Shown in pieces: positions 32,900 to 43,837 of a DNA stretch of 64,000 nt; position 1 is the first letter of the stretch; every line of letters begins with the position of its first letter. The stretch spans positions 1-64,000 of IMG/VR virus record IMGVR_UViG_3300045412_000135. The stretch is one strand, 5' to 3'. The position numbers were made by a program, and so were the translations under genes. The notes under the pieces were generated by a model, which worked only from the letters and a program-made list of their open reading frames with translations, ran no database searches and was not told the DNA's origin. The DNA comes from a virus.

Positions 32900-35800
32900 T
32901 TATGTTGCTGTAGCTATTGCTCTAAAGTATTTAAATTGCGGGACGATTGCTTGATTGCTAGAAATCATACAAATTTTAATTTGGAATTTGATAAATTCTA
33001 ATCCAGTTGCACTATACTCATATGATTTAAATACATAATCATTAACAGCAGAAACTTGTTTATCTGGACCACCAGTAGTATTGAAGAACTCCCATGCTAT
33101 TTCATTTTCGTTATCAGAAAATCCAACCGGAACGATTCTATAAAGAACCTTGAAATTTGCCTCTGGGGGTCTATATGCATCAAAATAAACTTTAATGCTT
33201 CTAGAAATTTGATTATCTAGAGCAATCATTTTGGTAATATATACAGCTTCATGGGGATCATTTGCAAAGAGAAGTGCATCGGTGAAATTTGATGGATTAT
33301 TGATTCTATTAGATGTAGTTGTAATGCTGGATCTATCCAGATCAATCACTGGTGTTAATTTATCAGTTTCACTAGTGAGATTTAATTCCATAGTAAATGA
33401 TTTTGCACCAGCTAACTTGACGGATTCGTTAGTACCCGATAAAATTAATTGTTGGTAACTTAAATAATTTGGAGTATTTAATGTAACTTCGGAATAAGAT
33501 CCATCATTTACAAATGATACTTCTGTAGGTGATCCCGTATTAATTGATGATCCCGAAACCGTATTTATTCTAGATATAATTGTTGTTGTTGAATGTTTTA
33601 CGGTTTGAATATTTGGCGTTATAACCTCAAAAGGTATATTTTGAGTTGCTGTTCCTGCACTACCACCTCCAGTTATCCCATTTGTAGCAACAGAAGATAC
33701 TGCTAATTCATAAGTGTCTAATGTTGGAGATTGAATATTAGTATGAGTAGTATTAATTTCTATTAATGGAATACCATCGAAATTATAGCATTCAACAAAA
33801 GAACCTTCTGCATGATCGGCAGCAGTTGTATTTCCCAATCCTCTACCATTAGTCTTAATTGTAATTGTAGTTGCATCATTTCCAATACTTTCATATGCCA
33901 TGATTTCATCATCAATTTTAATATAACCTGTATTAGTAGATGAAATATCAAGACCATTGATTGTAGTATGGAAAGCAGCTGCATCAACAACTGTTAATGA
34001 AACATCAGTTTTAGTAATTGCAGTTTTTAATGTTGTTGGCGCTATTTCGGAAATTATTCCAGAGATTGTTACTTGATTAGATAAATCGTGCATTCCATGA
34101 TTACTATGAGATACAGTAACTTTTTTCACTGCACTGGAGAATGATGGTGCTAAAGAAAGATATTCTTGCTTAGTATCTCCAGAATATGTTGTATTTGCAG
34201 CATCAACAGTTCCCGAAATAGTTGGATTACTTTGTGAAATAGTCTCGTTATCACTAAAAACATTTGAAACATAATTCACAAGTAAAGTACCATACGCGCC
34301 ACCACTATCTAAAACCCAACTCGTTACAATAGCAGTAGCACCACTGGTTGATCCTGTTACGGTTTTTCCAACCGTAAATGTCCCTGTTGGAGGTCCATCA
34401 ACTCTAATTGATGCTATCGATTGACTACTAATAATAGGATAAGATACAACTTGATTGATTAAACTACCTTGCAAGAAAGTTCCATCTACATTATCAACAA
34501 CTAATTGTCTTGGTGTAGTAGTAGTAACTACAGATTTAATTGTTGCAGAAGCATTAGTAATTGCTTGATAGATTCTAGCCCCTATAGTAAAATTGGAAGT
34601 ACTTGTAGATAAAATCAATGTCATCGATGGTGACAATGATTTAATTGGATTTTCTCTGAGTGTTATAATACCTCTATTTCCAACTCCAAGAGCAGCATTA
34701 TTTAAAACTAACTTACCCGATAGAGGACCAAATTTTGCTCGATAAATATTAAATTTAAGGTCTTGCAATTGATTAGGAGACCAAGTAGATGCATTTTGAG
34801 ACTTAAATAACACACCAGCATAGGGTTGAGCAGAAATAGTTCTATCACCAGTAATATCAATCTCTCCCATTTCCGAGATCCATACAGTATATTTGTTAGA
34901 ATCGGAGAAAAGTACAAAACAATATTCTTCAGTATCACTTAAATATACTGGCGCTGGGAATACAAATTTAGTAGCAATTGAAGCATTTTGAGAAATTTCG
35001 ACATCTTCTGGATATATGGAAACAGTAGAGTTTGGTAAGATTCTTGGAGTTGGAATACCATTTTGCATGATTCTTAATTGACCGCTAACTGGAATGGTTG
35101 GATCTTTGGAGTTAAAGAAAATATCTACTTTAGATAAGTAACAACCACCTTTCTCTTGAACAATAAAAGATTGTGCTAGAGGGTCCCACCAACCAATTTG
35201 TACCGATTCTTGTCTAGTTCTAGAAGTTGTTCTTTGTTCAGTTAATGGAACTGTAGCAATATCAGCATTTCTAATCGATAAAATAGTTTCTTGTGATGTT
35301 TCCAATATTCCAGTTGCTTCATAGGTAACTTGAGCATTTGATGAAGTAGAATCACCTGGTAAAGAAGGTGAATCGGTAGGGCTAGTTGTTAATTTAAATA
35401 CTCTTCTACCAGTTGCCCATTTTGGATTTGTACTAACTGTTCCTTTCGGAATAAAGAAAGCACCTTTAAATCTTCCTGCAGGATCGGTGATAATTCTCCT
35501 ATCTTTAATTACTGCTTTTGCACCTGAAGTTAATCCTTGAATAATATAATTTACTTGAATATTACCATAGTATGTTGGACTAACTTGCTCAGATAATGAA
35601 TTAACATCAATATTTAAATATGCAGTATCTGATGAATATACTGCTGCTAACTCAGCAGAAGTATATGGATTATACTTGTATCCATCATTCAAAGCAGCTA
35701 CTTTGGCAGAAAAAATTGTAGTTCTAACTCCGGTTGAAGATACTTCTTGCACCCTAACAGTTTCACCAATCTGGAATGGGATACTATTAGTATTTGAATT

Positions 35801-38800
35801 TTGAGTTGGATTTTTAAGTAATTCTAAAATTTTTGGAATAATATACTCTGTAACAGCAACATTATCAAAGAAAGAATAGAATCTGGTTGTTGGTTTTAAT
35901 CTTTCTGCCTTAATTGCTATATTTCTTGATCTTATCCAAGGAATAGAAGTTTTATTAATAATTCTAGATCCTAAACTTTGCTGATCAAATCTTTCAACCA
36001 ATCTTTGCTGAGTCCCTGTTCTTCGTTGAAGAATTCCTGTTGTTGTAGTAGTTCGTGTTCCAAAAACAGTTTCCCACCGCCCAGTTGCCCCCAACCAACC
36101 TCTCCATTCACCACCACTAGTCGTTGTTACTGCACCCGACCAATCTTCCACCCAAGATCCCCATTGTTGAGGACCAAATCCATTTTGATCTGCTCCGATT
36201 TCACGAGCTCTAGAAGAATAATCTCCTTCTACACGAACAATATTTGGAGCAACAACTTCCGTTTCTATCCAATCATCACTACTTGGATTTAATTCAATAC
36301 CGCCCAAAAATGTAAATACATTAAATGGATTAACATTTTCAGTTCTTGATGCATATGGTTGAGTAATTAATAATTCATGAACGTAAGGTAAAGTAATCAA
36401 TCCTACATTTCTTACTACATTATTAGATGCAGTTTGATTATAAATTAATCCAATATTAGTAGTATAATGAGAAGGACGTAATATTCTCTCTGCAAAATCT
36501 ATAGAGGCAGAATGATCCGGATTGTCTTTATCAATAACATTCTGATTTTCAAAAGAATCGCAGAAGAAACCATTTTTAAATTTATCATTTCCAAATTCAT
36601 CTTTAATTATTAATGTATTGGTTTCTTGCTCAAGTAGAGTTAAAACACTATAATATTCAACATTTTGAATTCTACGATCCAACAGTGCAATATCTCTCAT
36701 AGTATAACGTTTAATATTTTCTTTAAATACTAAAGCATCAATATCAGGATCATATCCATATGCATTATATGCTATAGTTGCCAAAAGCATTGCACCATCA
36801 ACATCATCTGGAGGAGACGGGATCTCTTCCGGCTTTCCTTCAACAAGGAAAAATCTGCCATCAGCATCAACAAATACTTTATCAATTCTTTTTACAAAAT
36901 ATGAATAATCGCATCTAAAATCTGAGTCTTGTTTTGGTATATCAAAAATTGTAGATCCCTGATCAGGATCAAAAACTCTACTGGAAAAATCAAAAGTTGA
37001 ACAATTTACTATAAATGGATCTGATATTGTGCCATTTCCTGATGCTAATTTATTTACACCTGGTCTAAAATCTAAAATATCTCTTAGTTCTTTCTTCTGA
37101 ATTGTATTTTCTCCAGATCCAGCAGAAGAAATAAATGAAGGAATATCCGAATAATCTGTGCCAACGTATGAATTGATATTGAAATAATCACCTGTAGATT
37201 CATGCGAAAAATAATCACAAACTATTTTCAATTTACGAATAGGAATATTTCCTGTTTTTGTTCTAGTAAGTTTAGAACAATCATAAAAAAAATCTTTTTG
37301 ATTGCTATCTAAAACAAATGATGAAGTTATATTTTTGCTACCTTTATTGATTGATCCTGCCGAATCACTAATTAAAGCATTTAATACATCTCCATCAGAA
37401 TTATATCCTATAATAGTTTCATTTTGTTGAAAATTTATCGATGTTTCATAAACAATACTTAAACGAAGAGTTCCAGTATTAAAATCAACTACAAATGCTT
37501 TAGCACCAGAAGTTTTACCTGTAATAATTGATCCTGTTGCAAAGAAAGAAGCTTCTACTAAAGTGATATATGGAATCACAGCCTCATTAGTATCTACAGA
37601 TTCATATACTGCTCTCAATTTATAAACATCTGCTTTTCCTAAAGAAATATCCTTATCTTCGATTCTAGTTCCATATAGATTACTATATGTCAATCCATAT
37701 TGAATTTGATCGCTAGATTTCAAAGTCTTATTTATTTTCCAAACTCCCATTTTAATGGCATTTTTAACTTTTGGAGTTGTTACGTTTTTGGAAATTACCG
37801 CATTAAATCTAACAGCAGTAATTCCAGTTAAATTTGCAACTGTTATAGTTGATCTTGGTGTTCCACTGGTATTAAATGTTGTATAAGCAACACCTCCAGT
37901 TGAAGAAGTTTGCAAAGATATTACTTGACCAACAGTATATGATCCACCAGATATAGCAGTTATTGTTAAATTATAATTTTCCGATTCAACAGATTCGAAC
38001 TGTTCATTCTCTGCTAGAGCAATCGTAAAACTTTGACTAGTTACTTGTGGTTCATAAGTCCTTCTTATAATCATACTTTCATCAGAAATATTCTTAATCG
38101 ATCCTTTTGGCATTTCTGTAAATAAATCTGCCTGAGCGAGATTATCTAAGTTAGGTCTATATCTGATTACTGTAGTGTAATCTGTATTTGTCGTAGGAGT
38201 AAATCCAGAAGAAGTAGTTACTTTAATTGTTTGGCTAGAATATGTAAATATACTAGTTAAATCAAATCCTGCAGGAACAGCATCAACAATAAAATATTGC
38301 GATGGCGAAATATATAAAAAGTCACCAGGTCTTACTTCAGGAGAAATATTACTATTATATCCAGTTAAATACTTATTTGCACCAGCAGTAGTATATGTAA
38401 ATTTTGTTCCTGTTAATTTTCTTTGATCTAATAATCGAACATCCGTAGTAAAAATTACTGTTCCTGTAGTGTTTCTACCTACAATTTGTCTCGTGTCGGA
38501 AAATATATATGAATAAGTTCTAGTGATGGTTGCCTTATCAATACCATCAACTGCAATAACTTCTCCGTTTCTAAATTGACCTATAACTCCAGTAAGAGTA
38601 ATTGTTTGACCAGTAAAAGAAAAACCTGAAGAGACTCTAATGAATCCCGTTGCCCCTGATGTTTTACCGACTACTTGAGAACCAGCAGTGATTGTTGTAG
38701 ATGTAGACAAGTACAATTGAGTGTGCATTGAGATGTCAAATAAATGACAATTATAGTTATCGTCAACTGTTCCTGTAATTGAATCTGATCCAGATCCATC

Positions 38801-40147
38801 AATTTCCCAACTTGCAACTCTTGCAATACCAATAATATTACCAGCAATTACACCTCTTGTTGTTGTGTAAGCATCTCTCAATTCTACAATTTGATAAGAT
38901 GATGCAATATCAGGTCCGCTTAAAACGGGTTGTCCAAATGTATTTGTTGTGACAACATTATTTCCAAGTTCAAATGGAATAATATTATTTTGGAAAGACT
39001 TATGTGATCTTGGTTTTGTTGCATCCAAATATGTGGGAGTATCTCTTGTAATTGAATAACCCTTTAGATAAACGCTACCTGGAGAAATTTGAACAGTGTA
39101 TAAATTATCAGAAGCAGGTAATCCTTTGTCTTGTGTAATTGAACCTGCTTCATAAACACCATTATTGAATCCATCATTCAAGCATTCTCTTACTTTAATA
39201 TCAAAGGGGCGGATCATGAAATCACCCGCAGTATCATTTACTACTTTAGCAAATCTTTTTTCTAATTCTGAATATTTTGTTTCATCGACTTTTAGCTCTA
39301 CTTTTCCATTTTTTAGTCGAAGCAATTCATAGAAATTTTTATCAGCATCATCACCAATTTCTTTTTTTACTAAAGATCCTTTTAATCTAAATCTATGAGA
39401 ACCTGGAGCAGCATAATTTGAAGATCCAGCAGCATTATCGTTTAAACTTGTATCATCTTCTGATGTGATAATGGATTCCGATATCTCAAGTCCAATTCTA
39501 TATGATGGATTTATACTATACTGATCTAAAATTAAACTTTGATATGCAACATCAACAAAAAATCCTCTAATAAAATATACTCCTGTATTAATGTATGAAA
39601 TCGAACCAACTTGATTTGCATCAGTTGGAATTAATTGTGCTACTGGAGTTCCAATTTCGATTAAAGTTGTCCCGTAAGTAATTTCAGCATCTACAATAAT
39701 CTGCTCATTTACAGCAAATTTTGTGATAGTCTTTTCTATACCACCTGCTTCTTTATATTTTACAAATAATGTTATAAATCCTTTATCTGATTGATCTGCA
39801 GAAATGGACAGAATAACCTCTGCTTTCACTCCAGTTGTTAGACCAGTTATAGTAGTTCCAACTAATTGAGTTCTATAATTTTCTACGTCTGATCCCAAAA
39901 AGGAACTCTGAATTAAAATTGAATCGACATTGTTATCCCAACCAAGTTGGCCGGGTATTACCATGGAACCATCTTTAAATAAATGCGTACCAACACTTTC
40001 AACTTGATTTTGTAAGATTGATTGTAACGTTGTTAATTCTCTAGCCTGAATAGGAAATCCTGGTCTAAAAAGAACTTTATAAAAGTTTTTAAATTTATCA
40101 AAATCGTCAAAATATGGACTGACGTTCAGGTTGGTGTTTTGTGCCAT
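32900..40147 (-). CDS. DUF4815 virion structural protein, 2415 residues
   Basis: The N-terminus (SPYFDDFDKFKNFYKVLFRPG, then QARELTTLQSILQNQVES) is the DUF4815 signature of large T4-like marine phage structural proteins. Around residue 1400 is a conserved block (QQRLVERFDQQSLGSRI, SIPWIRSRNI, LKPTTRFYSFFD), and about 1640-1800 a C-terminal beta region (QLRIMQNGIPTPRIL, WISEMGE). It probably belongs to the baseplate or its peripheral fibres, standing where T4 has gp9 to gp12. Repeats of the VTG-TSGA type occur at several places. No protease or lyase motif was seen. Confidence 0.88.
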   Translation of the reverse strand: MAQNTNLNVSPYFDDFDKFKNFYKVLFRPGFPIQARELTTLQSILQNQVESVGTHLFKDGSMVIPGQLGWDNNVDSILIQSSFLGSDVENYRTQLVGTTITGLTTGVKAEVILSISADQSDKGFITLFVKYKEAGGIEKTITKFAVNEQIIVDAEITYGTTLIEIGTPVAQLIPTDANQVGSISYINTGVYFIRGFFVDVAYQSLILDQYSINPSYRIGLEISESIITSEDDTSLNDNAAGSSNYAAPGSHRFRLKGSLVKKEIGDDADKNFYELLRLKNGKVELKVDETKYSELEKRFAKVVNDTAGDFMIRPFDIKVRECLNDGFNNGVYEAGSITQDKGLPASDNLYTVQISPGSVYLKGYSITRDTPTYLDATKPRSHKSFQNNIIPFELGNNVVTTNTFGQPVLSGPDIASSYQIVELRDAYTTTRGVIAGNIIGIARVASWEIDGSGSDSITGTVDDNYNCHLFDISMHTQLYLSTSTTITAGSQVVGKTSGATGFIRVSSGFSFTGQTITLTGVIGQFRNGEVIAVDGIDKATITRTYSYIFSDTRQIVGRNTTGTVIFTTDVRLLDQRKLTGTKFTYTTAGANKYLTGYNSNISPEVRPGDFLYISPSQYFIVDAVPAGFDLTSIFTYSSQTIKVTTSSGFTPTTNTDYTTVIRYRPNLDNLAQADLFTEMPKGSIKNISDESMIIRRTYEPQVTSQSFTIALAENEQFESVESENYNLTITAISGGSYTVGQVISLQTSSTGGVAYTTFNTSGTPRSTITVANLTGITAVRFNAVISKNVTTPKVKNAIKMGVWKINKTLKSSDQIQYGLTYSNLYGTRIEDKDISLGKADVYKLRAVYESVDTNEAVIPYITLVEASFFATGSIITGKTSGAKAFVVDFNTGTLRLSIVYETSINFQQNETIIGYNSDGDVLNALISDSAGSINKGSKNITSSFVLDSNQKDFFYDCSKLTRTKTGNIPIRKLKIVCDYFSHESTGDYFNINSYVGTDYSDIPSFISSAGSGENTIQKKELRDILDFRPGVNKLASGNGTISDPFIVNCSTFDFSSRVFDPDQGSTIFDIPKQDSDFRCDYSYFVKRIDKVFVDADGRFFLVEGKPEEIPSPPDDVDGAMLLATIAYNAYGYDPDIDALVFKENIKRYTMRDIALLDRRIQNVEYYSVLTLLEQETNTLIIKDEFGNDKFKNGFFCDSFENQNVIDKDNPDHSASIDFAERILRPSHYTTNIGLIYNQTASNNVVRNVGLITLPYVHELLITQPYASRTENVNPFNVFTFLGGIELNPSSDDWIETEVVAPNIVRVEGDYSSRAREIGADQNGFGPQQWGSWVEDWSGAVTTTSGGEWRGWLGATGRWETVFGTRTTTTTGILQRRTGTQQRLVERFDQQSLGSRIINKTSIPWIRSRNIAIKAERLKPTTRFYSFFDNVAVTEYIIPKILELLKNPTQNSNTNSIPFQIGETVRVQEVSSTGVRTTIFSAKVAALNDGYKYNPYTSAELAAVYSSDTAYLNIDVNSLSEQVSPTYYGNIQVNYIIQGLTSGAKAVIKDRRIITDPAGRFKGAFFIPKGTVSTNPKWATGRRVFKLTTSPTDSPSLPGDSTSSNAQVTYEATGILETSQETILSIRNADIATVPLTEQRTTSRTRQESVQIGWWDPLAQSFIVQEKGGCYLSKVDIFFNSKDPTIPVSGQLRIMQNGIPTPRILPNSTVSIYPEDVEISQNASIATKFVFPAPVYLSDTEEYCFVLFSDSNKYTVWISEMGEIDITGDRTISAQPYAGVLFKSQNASTWSPNQLQDLKFNIYRAKFGPLSGKLVLNNAALGVGNRGIITLRENPIKSLSPSMTLILSTSTSNFTIGARIYQAITNASATIKSVVTTTTPRQLVVDNVDGTFLQGSLINQVVSYPIISSQSIASIRVDGPPTGTFTVGKTVTGSTSGATAIVTSWVLDSGGAYGTLLVNYVSNVFSDNETISQSNPTISGTVDAANTTYSGDTKQEYLSLAPSFSSAVKKVTVSHSNHGMHDLSNQVTISGIISEIAPTTLKTAITKTDVSLTVVDAAAFHTTINGLDISSTNTGYIKIDDEIMAYESIGNDATTITIKTNGRGLGNTTAADHAEGSFVECYNFDGIPLIEINTTHTNIQSPTLDTYELAVSSVATNGITGGGSAGTATQNIPFEVITPNIQTVKHSTTTIISRINTVSGSSINTGSPTEVSFVNDGSYSEVTLNTPNYLSYQQLILSGTNESVKLAGAKSFTMELNLTSETDKLTPVIDLDRSSITTTSNRINNPSNFTDALLFANDPHEAVYITKMIALDNQISRSIKVYFDAYRPPEANFKVLYRIVPVGFSDNENEIAWEFFNTTGGPDKQVSAVNDYVFKSYEYSATGLEFIKFQIKICMISSNQAIVPQFKYFRAIATAT

Positions 40148-40166
40148 TTTTTTCTATCCCTGCCTA

Positions 40167-41699
40167 TTAGAATTCAATAACAATTTTAATATCTTCGATT
40201 TGATCGTTAGCACGGGAAATCGACTTTCTATTATCTATATAGATGACTTCTCCGCTGTTTCTTTGGATCTCTGAGAATGCATATCCAGATGTAAATTTCA
40301 TACCCAAATCGTATTCTGTATTATTAATTGTCCTTGTAGAAGTACCTGGAACTGCTGGGAAATTTACATCTGGTTCTCCAGACGCTCCAGATGAAGAACC
40401 AACAACAACATTACTTCCAGAAAATTCATTTAATGAACCAATTACTTCTGGATAAATTCCATCAATTTTATTTTGATAAAATTTCAATACTTTAGTTACA
40501 GAATTCCAAGAAATCACTCTTCCCCTTGCAGTTATTTGTGAACCACCAACAGTTCTTGTTTGCGTGATTATCTCATCAACAACAAAATTACCTTGAAAAA
40601 CTGGCGAAAAAATTACTGCTTTTGTTGCACTTAAAGTCAAATCATCCGTCAATTCTTGTGTGTTAAATTTATAAGGATTTAAAATTAATCCAATTCTGCG
40701 ATAATCATTGTCAATTGGAAAATCTCCAGATCCTTCAGAATATGATAATTTTGCATTAATCATTACTCTAAATGCACCAAGTTCAAATAATGGATTAAAA
40801 CCGTGGCCTCCTTGAGGCGGAATAATAATATCAATTGAAGCACCTGTTCCAGTTCCAATACCATTAATAGCATCAATAATGATTTTACCAAAAGTATACC
40901 CAATTCCACCTGAAGTTACTGTAGCATTAACAATTTTTCCTCCATCAACGACGACTGATACCCTTCCACCAGTACCATCACCAACAATAGCAACATTATC
41001 ATATGTTCCGTTATTATATCCAGATCCAGATGCTGTGATAATTACAGTATCAATTTCTCCAGATACTGCATTACTAGAAACAGCGGAATCTGTCAGAACG
41101 GGAATATAATCATTCGAAAAGAATTTTAAAACCTGAGCAACTGGAATAGTATATATAAATTTCCATCTATAACCGTCTGAAGTGGTTATAATAGATGTTG
41201 ATGTGCCAGTAGGTTCAACTGTAGAAGGTTTTCCATTTGGATCTGATGGAGAAGTACCATTATAGATGCACTTATAAACTTGATAAGTTGAATTTACAAC
41301 ATAGAAATCGGATTCGTATAAACGTGTTGATCCTGATGCTGCAGTCTTTGTTGGCGAATAATCATGACGATACATGTCATAGATATATCCCAATCCGCCT
41401 GTAGTCTTCTCTGGTGGTGTCCAATCTATACGACGGATAACTTGAATAGTATCATTAGATAAAATTCTTTTCAAAGAAATCATATCATCATACAAATCAC
41501 TATATTCTTCAAAGCTATCAACTGCTTGAGGAGGACTATTTTCGTTTTCCCAAGCTTGTGGTCTTCCAATGAAAACATACAATCTATCTCTATCATCTCC
41601 TGCAACAATATCTGTTGCTTCTGGATCTGGACCTGCTAGAGAAGTAATAAATTTTCCTGCCGAATAAATTCGAAATTGATCTGTAAGAAGTGCTGACAT
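40167..41699 (-). CDS. 8: Baseplate wedge protein (gp8)
   Basis: 510 residues, against 334 in T4. The flanks match: an N-terminal FIGRPQAWEN with a following ISLKRILSNDTIQVIRRIDW, a middle SDGYRWKFIYTIPV, and the C-terminus SGEVIYIDNRKSISRANDQIEDIKIVI, which parallels the T4 gp8 ending SGEMIYMENR...DQTEEINILF. The surplus of about 175 residues is made of inserted repeats (SGSGYNNG, SGGIGYTFG) and a GRVISW module. gp8 bridges wedge proteins gp7 and gp6 in T4. Confidence 0.88.
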   Translation of the reverse strand: MSALLTDQFRIYSAGKFITSLAGPDPEATDIVAGDDRDRLYVFIGRPQAWENENSPPQAVDSFEEYSDLYDDMISLKRILSNDTIQVIRRIDWTPPEKTTGGLGYIYDMYRHDYSPTKTAASGSTRLYESDFYVVNSTYQVYKCIYNGTSPSDPNGKPSTVEPTGTSTSIITTSDGYRWKFIYTIPVAQVLKFFSNDYIPVLTDSAVSSNAVSGEIDTVIITASGSGYNNGTYDNVAIVGDGTGGRVSVVVDGGKIVNATVTSGGIGYTFGKIIIDAINGIGTGTGASIDIIIPPQGGHGFNPLFELGAFRVMINAKLSYSEGSGDFPIDNDYRRIGLILNPYKFNTQELTDDLTLSATKAVIFSPVFQGNFVVDEIITQTRTVGGSQITARGRVISWNSVTKVLKFYQNKIDGIYPEVIGSLNEFSGSNVVVGSSSGASGEPDVNFPAVPGTSTRTINNTEYDLGMKFTSGYAFSEIQRNSGEVIYIDNRKSISRANDQIEDIKIVIEF

Positions 41700-41733
41700 T
41701 AATTTATTCCAAAATTTTTATATCCATATAATA

Positions 41734-41740
41734 TATTTAG
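41734..41740 (-). promoter_or_regulatory. Late promoter motif CTAAATA for gp8
   Basis: Minus-strand CTAAATA, 34 bases before the gp8 ATG, in the 44-base gap after the 697-residue gene. Confidence 0.55.
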
Positions 41741-41743
41741 TGA

Positions 41744-43837
41744 TTAAAATTTATCATTTCTAACTCTAGTTAGATAATCTATATGACGAATTCTCCAAGA
41801 AGCTCCACTGGTTTCTCCAATTAGTTTTTCGCCACCTAAAACAGCTTGCGCTATCGCATTTTGACCATCTCCTATTATGGTAATACTTGGACTCGATGTA
41901 TATCCATATCCACCATTTGTAACGGTTATGGATGTTAATTGATCACCAGTTAATGTTGATGTTCCAGTTGCTGTAATCACACCAGAAGAAAATTGTATAG
42001 AAGGACTGGTAGTATATGCATTTCCTCTTTCTAAAATAATTACATCAACAACAGTTGAATCATATGAAAATTCATTAAAAAATCCGTCTCCAGTATCATA
42101 TGGAATAGGATTTTTTACAACTAGTATTTTATTTACTGCGTCCCAAGAAAACACTATAGCTTTAACACCAGAATTATTTCCAGTTACAGTTTCTCCAACA
42201 ATGAAATTTACACCATTATAATTATCTTGAGATCTTACATCCATTTTAATTTCTATTTTTGCATAGTGTTCCACACCTTCTTTCAATGCTGAAGCATCAA
42301 TGATAGTTGCTGTTCTTGATATCGCACTAGAATCTCTTATCTGATCTCCCGTTTCAAATAAAGTTGTATTTATTCCGCCAATAACTTCCTCAATACCATA
42401 TAATGATTCTGGGTTACCACCATTTAAACTAATTTGATCTTCAAAAGTAGTTCCAGTATTATCAATATCAGGAAAACCATCTCCATTTCCATCAAATTCT
42501 TCGATGTCTTGGAATTTTTTATTGAATAAAATGGCTAGTGGATCTGTTAACTGATAAATTACTCCACCTTCAAAATCAATTATAATATGTGGTAATCTTG
42601 ATGTTCCACTAGCATCTGCCGCTCCACCATCAAATTGAGTAGGACCCCTATCACCTGGAGATCCCCCGTCAATAAAAGCTAAATCATCAACTTGGAATAC
42701 AACAAATAACTCTCTAGTTAATGGGTCCCAGTTATATACTATTGCAATCTTACTGCTGGAATTAGATTCAACTCTAGTAATTCTATCACCAATATTAAAT
42801 TCAAAGCCACTTAATCCAGTATCAGGATCATTTTGACTTGTATCGAGAATAACTCGTTGATCATACCTAAAATTTAATCCTCGTGAACAACCAGTAAAAC
42901 GATTTGCATCTTTTCCAATATATCTAATAATTTCTTTTTCTAATAAAAAATATCCTGTGTTTGGATATTTTGTTGTTGATCCAACATAAATTGAGCTATC
43001 TGATCTACCAATATCTCGTGTTAATCCAGTAATATCAAAAAGTGCTGAATTGTATGATTGTCTATTTCTTGCTTTCCTTTTAAGAGTTGCTTGTCTTGCG
43101 AATACAACATCAGGAGGAGAAGTATATCCCTTTCCTTGTTCCGTAACAATAATACTTACTACACTACCTTGGTTTATAACTGCTTTACCTTTAGCACCAA
43201 TGCCACCGCCACCAATAAACAAAACAAATGGCGGAGATTGATAAAATTGACCAGGATTTGTAATAGATACATTAGTAGATAATACTCCCTTTCTATCTAC
43301 ATTTGCAATTCCAGATGCACCCGCTCCGCCGCCACCATCAACCGATAAAAATGGTTCTGTCTCATAATTTCTTCCAGCATTTAATAATGCTATACCAGTA
43401 ATTGTTTTGGGTACTGCCTTTAAAACAGCTCCGATTCCACCACCACCTAGTATTTCTGCTTCTACATCATAAAAATGTTTGTCGCCTGGTTGGGTTACTT
43501 GAACATATTCAACACTTCCTGAAGATGTTAGAAATACTTTTGCATCAGCAGGATCAGGAACCTCCTCTCCTTCTGGAACAATAGGTGTAAATTTAATTCT
43601 TAAAGGATCATATCCTTCTCCAGAATCTAATACTTTTACAGAAACAATTTTACCATCTATAATGACTGGATTTAAAACGGCATCTCTAACTGGAATACCA
43701 CAATTACCAATTCTCAAATAGGGAGGTTGTTCTGGATCATATCCAGAACCAGTATCTTCAATGATTACGGAATCGATTCCGTATTGATCATTAAATACTG
43801 GTGTAATAATAGCTCCAGATCCAGGTACTACTGCCAT
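41744..43837 (-). CDS. Beta-repeat virion protein, 697 residues
   Basis: Seven copies by eye of a short motif, [DN]xGxxY followed by xxPPxVxF and a GGGG-GA turn, mostly in the first 260 residues and again at the C-terminus. Between them lie a segment with YVGSTTKYPNTGYFLLEKEIIRYIG (also found in the giant protein's N-terminal third) and a VTGNNSGVKAIVFSW module. No enzyme motif. The same repeat occurs about 23 times in the 5466-residue protein and twice in gp8, so these are probably partner components of one baseplate or fibre assembly. Overlaps the protease gene by TAATG. Confidence 0.82.
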   Translation of the reverse strand: MAVVPGSGAIITPVFNDQYGIDSVIIEDTGSGYDPEQPPYLRIGNCGIPVRDAVLNPVIIDGKIVSVKVLDSGEGYDPLRIKFTPIVPEGEEVPDPADAKVFLTSSGSVEYVQVTQPGDKHFYDVEAEILGGGGIGAVLKAVPKTITGIALLNAGRNYETEPFLSVDGGGGAGASGIANVDRKGVLSTNVSITNPGQFYQSPPFVLFIGGGGIGAKGKAVINQGSVVSIIVTEQGKGYTSPPDVVFARQATLKRKARNRQSYNSALFDITGLTRDIGRSDSSIYVGSTTKYPNTGYFLLEKEIIRYIGKDANRFTGCSRGLNFRYDQRVILDTSQNDPDTGLSGFEFNIGDRITRVESNSSSKIAIVYNWDPLTRELFVVFQVDDLAFIDGGSPGDRGPTQFDGGAADASGTSRLPHIIIDFEGGVIYQLTDPLAILFNKKFQDIEEFDGNGDGFPDIDNTGTTFEDQISLNGGNPESLYGIEEVIGGINTTLFETGDQIRDSSAISRTATIIDASALKEGVEHYAKIEIKMDVRSQDNYNGVNFIVGETVTGNNSGVKAIVFSWDAVNKILVVKNPIPYDTGDGFFNEFSYDSTVVDVIILERGNAYTTSPSIQFSSGVITATGTSTLTGDQLTSITVTNGGYGYTSSPSITIIGDGQNAIAQAVLGGEKLIGETSGASWRIRHIDYLTRVRNDKF

